A stretch of DNA of 64,000 bases from an uncultured Flavobacteriaceae bacterium (GTDB lineage: Bacteria; Bacteroidota; Bacteroidia; Flavobacteriales; Flavobacteriaceae), in contig CANMRV010000002.1 in the NCBI GenBank assembly GCA_947500435.1, positions 248,001 to 312,000 of the forward strand. Reading direction: 5' to 3'. Position numbers and translations under genes: made by a program. Below are positions 61,830 to 64,000 of the stretch, in pieces. Below the pieces are notes generated by a model. That model worked only from the letters and a program-made list of their open reading frames with translations. It did no database searches and was not told the DNA's origin. Position 1 is the first letter of the stretch. Each line of letters opens with the position of its first letter.

Positions 61830-64000
61830 ATGAAAACCAAACCCTTTGTTATTCTAGCCCTATTCTGTTCTATTCTGAGTTTTGCACAAATCGAACCACA
61901 ATGGGCAAGATACCCGTCTATCTCTCCTGACGGAAATACCATTGCATTTACTTATAAAGGGGACTTATATAGGGTTGCTGCAAAAGGCGGTGACGCTACT
62001 CAGCTTACCTTTCATGAGGCCCATGATTATCGTGTGAAATGGAGTAAAGATGGTAAAACCTTGGCTTTTGCTTCTGACCGCTATGGTAATTTTGATGTGT
62101 ATACTATGGATGCCATGGGAGGCCCTGCTACACGACTTACTTTTCATAGTGCTGATGAAAAACCGTATTCTTTTTCTGTTGATGATACCGCAGTTCTTTT
62201 CGGGGCTATACGCCAAGATGATGTCATGCACCGACAGTATCCAACAAGCAGACAACCTGAGCTGTATAGTGTTCCGGCAAAAGGTGGTCGAGTACAACAG
62301 GTACTAACCGTTCCTGCAGAAGATGTGCAATTAAATGCAGATGGCACACAAATGGTATACCATGATTTAAAAGGATATGAGGATGAGTTTAGAAAGCATC
62401 ATACTTCTGCTATTACACGTGATTTATGGACTTATGATACCGCTACAGATACCCATAAAATGCTGACATCTTTTAAAGGTGAAGACCGCAATCCCGTCTA
62501 TTCAAAAGATGGCACGGCCCTTTTCTATTTAAGCGAGGAAAGCGGCACTTTCAATGTGCATCGAATGGTATTGGATAATCCATCTGAAAAAGCACAGATT
62601 ACTCAGTTTAAAACACATCCTATTCGTTTTTTAAGCAATGGAAATGGAATACTATCTTTTTCTTATGATGGAGGGATATATACTTTGGCAGAAGGAGGGG
62701 AACCAAAGAAAGTAAAAATCAATATCCGTACACAAGCGGGTGCGAATGCTGATAAATATGTTTCGGTAAATGGAGGAGTCCGCGAAATGGATATTTCTCC
62801 GGATGGAAAGGAAATTGCATTTATCTCTCGCGGAGAAGTATTTGTAACCTCAGTCGACGGTTCCTTGACCAAAAGATTGACCAACACTCCAGAACAAGAG
62901 CGTTTTGTGAAATTCACCCACGATGGCAAGGCTGTAAGCTATTCAAGTGAACGTAACGGAAAGTGGGATATCTACCAAACCAAAAAAGTCCGAAAAGAGG
63001 AAAAGTACTTTTTCGCGGCGACCTTGGTAAAGGAAGATACACTGATTAGCAATGATAAGGACAATTACTTGCCGGAGTTTTCACCTGATGGAAAATCCGT
63101 TGCTTATATAGAAGGTCGACGAACCCTTAAGGTGATGAACCTAAAGACGAAACAGACGGTTACCTTACTAACACCTGAAGAATTGTACCATTTTTCTGAT
63201 GGGGATAAGTATTTTAAGTGGAGTCCGGATAGTAAATGGCTTTTGGTCGATTGGGGACAAACATTGAGCAATAGTGAGGTGTTATTACTTTCTGTTGATG
63301 GAAAAAAACGTAAGAACCTTACGGAGAGTGGTTACTATGACATGTCTCCTAAATGGGTGAATGAAGGAAAACAAATGCTATGGTTCAGTAATAGAAATGG
63401 GCTGAAAAGTTACGCTACTAGTGGGCGTAGTGAATTTGATGTCTATAGCATGTTTTTCACCAAAGATGCCTTTGACAAGTTCAATCTCTCGAAAGAGGAA
63501 TATGACTTGATGAAGGAACTTGAAGAAGGAGAAAAAGAGGATAAGGACGATTCGAAGGATGATGAAAAAGATAAAAAAGGAAAAAAGAAAAAAGGCGACG
63601 ACAAAAAGGAAAAGCCGGTAAAGCCCCTCAAATTCGATTGGGAGGACATGGAACTACGAAAAAGTAGATTGACCATCCACTCTTCGCGATTGAGTGATGC
63701 CATATTGTCAAAAGACGGCGAAAAGCTATACTACCTTGCTCGCTTTGAGAAAGATTTAAACCTTTGGGAAACAGAGATTCGAACAAAAGAAACTAAGATG
63801 TTAATCTCCTTAGGAGCTAAATCGGGCAGCCTGCAATGGGATGCGAAACAAGAAAACCTTTTTCTGTTAAGTGATGGTAAAATAGCAAAGGTCGATTTAA
63901 AGGGTTCCAAGACAAAACCTGTCAAAATCAAGTCCGAAATGAAACTGGATGCCGATGCCGAACGTAGGTATATGTTCGACCACGTTTGGTTGCGGACCAA
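61830..64000 (+). CDS. Tricorn-like protease, N-terminal part (runs off window)
   Basis: 723 complete codons to the window edge, no stop. Signal ends LSFAQ; then TolB/propeller repeats (YPSISPDGNTIAFTYKGDLYR, WSKDGKTLAFASDRYGNFDVYTMD, FSPDGKSVAYIEG, WSPDSKWLLVDW). A Lys/Asp/Glu-rich linker (DDSKDDEKDKKGKKKKGDD) and KPLKFDWEDMELR follow. The propeller and charged linker match the paralogue at 10912-14184, so the S41/PDZ catalytic part should follow just outside. It probably degrades peptides in the periplasm. Confidence 0.85.
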   Translation, partial: MKTKPFVILALFCSILSFAQIEPQWARYPSISPDGNTIAFTYKGDLYRVAAKGGDATQLTFHEAHDYRVKWSKDGKTLAFASDRYGNFDVYTMDAMGGPATRLTFHSADEKPYSFSVDDTAVLFGAIRQDDVMHRQYPTSRQPELYSVPAKGGRVQQVLTVPAEDVQLNADGTQMVYHDLKGYEDEFRKHHTSAITRDLWTYDTATDTHKMLTSFKGEDRNPVYSKDGTALFYLSEESGTFNVHRMVLDNPSEKAQITQFKTHPIRFLSNGNGILSFSYDGGIYTLAEGGEPKKVKINIRTQAGANADKYVSVNGGVREMDISPDGKEIAFISRGEVFVTSVDGSLTKRLTNTPEQERFVKFTHDGKAVSYSSERNGKWDIYQTKKVRKEEKYFFAATLVKEDTLISNDKDNYLPEFSPDGKSVAYIEGRRTLKVMNLKTKQTVTLLTPEELYHFSDGDKYFKWSPDSKWLLVDWGQTLSNSEVLLLSVDGKKRKNLTESGYYDMSPKWVNEGKQMLWFSNRNGLKSYATSGRSEFDVYSMFFTKDAFDKFNLSKEEYDLMKELEEGEKEDKDDSKDDEKDKKGKKKKGDDKKEKPVKPLKFDWEDMELRKSRLTIHSSRLSDAILSKDGEKLYYLARFEKDLNLWETEIRTKETKMLISLGAKSGSLQWDAKQENLFLLSDGKIAKVDLKGSKTKPVKIKSEMKLDADAERRYMFDHVWLRT

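Noticed and set aside
1..64000. Search by eye for tRNA, rRNA, insertion sequence, prophage or CRISPR
   Set aside because: None found; no cloverleaf-like clusters with a CCA end, no transposase motifs, no repeat-spacer arrays.

Overview
The window is typical of a marine-type member of the Flavobacteriaceae (Bacteroidota). It is AT-rich. Many secreted proteins begin with short MKK-type signal peptides or lipoprotein signals ending in a Cys. Several promoters fit the Bacteroidota -7 box TAnnTTTG. The family content is characteristic of the group: DUF2490, DUF6090, DUF2141, DUF3500 and 2TM-domain proteins, LytS/LytTR signalling, tricorn-like S41 proteases and BNR/sortilin-like propellers. This is inferred from content only; no rRNA, tRNA, phage, IS element or CRISPR array is visible.

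Layout. 1-2169: a PaiB-like flavin protein cut by the window edge, an EEP-family hydrolase coupled to a small lipoprotein, and a glyoxalase-fold protein. 2166-5494: a porin-like barrel followed 2 bp later by a Cache-sensor membrane protein whose second half looks like a pentameric ligand-gated ion channel. 5592-10794: an RhlE-type RNA helicase, a secreted lectin-like protein, an unknown secreted protein and a COG2509 flavoprotein. 10912-26198: ten genes on the minus strand. The last nine (14361-26198) are closely packed and look like one operon for taking up and breaking down peptides or modified/D-amino-acid compounds: P1-family aminopeptidase, DUF3500 protein, N-acyl-D-amino-acid deacylase-like amidohydrolase, two class-C beta-lactamase-fold hydrolases, a phosphoesterase, a YfcC-type carrier and an M20 peptidase. 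A tricorn-like S41 protease follows them.

26411-32882: a signalling locus on the plus strand, with a LytS-type histidine kinase at the start, a LytTR response regulator at the end, and nine consecutive small 2TM-domain proteins between them. The kinase itself carries a C-terminal 2TM domain. 33059-41554: a LETM1-like protein, an RND/MMPL exporter, a VOC protein, a lone receiver domain, an amine-oxidase-like flavoprotein, a decayed AraC-family regulator, and an oxidoreductase divergent from an HxlR regulator with an inverted repeat over the promoter. 41683-56563: mostly minus-strand secreted or enzymatic genes (Cu/Zn superoxide dismutase, M16 protease, OsmC fusion, DUF2490, S9 peptidase, BNR propeller protein, TolB-propeller amidohydrolase). 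56763-64000: DUF6090 protein, an SDR-type epimerase-like protein, a membrane protein, a LVIVD/ricin lipoprotein, a TPMT-like methyltransferase and the start of a second tricorn-like protease that runs off the window.

The two features most worth attention are the Cache plus pLGIC-like receptor in a porin operon (2166-5494) and the nine-gene 2TM array bracketed by LytS and LytTR (27528-32882). Related palindromic intergenic repeats lie before and inside the latter locus.
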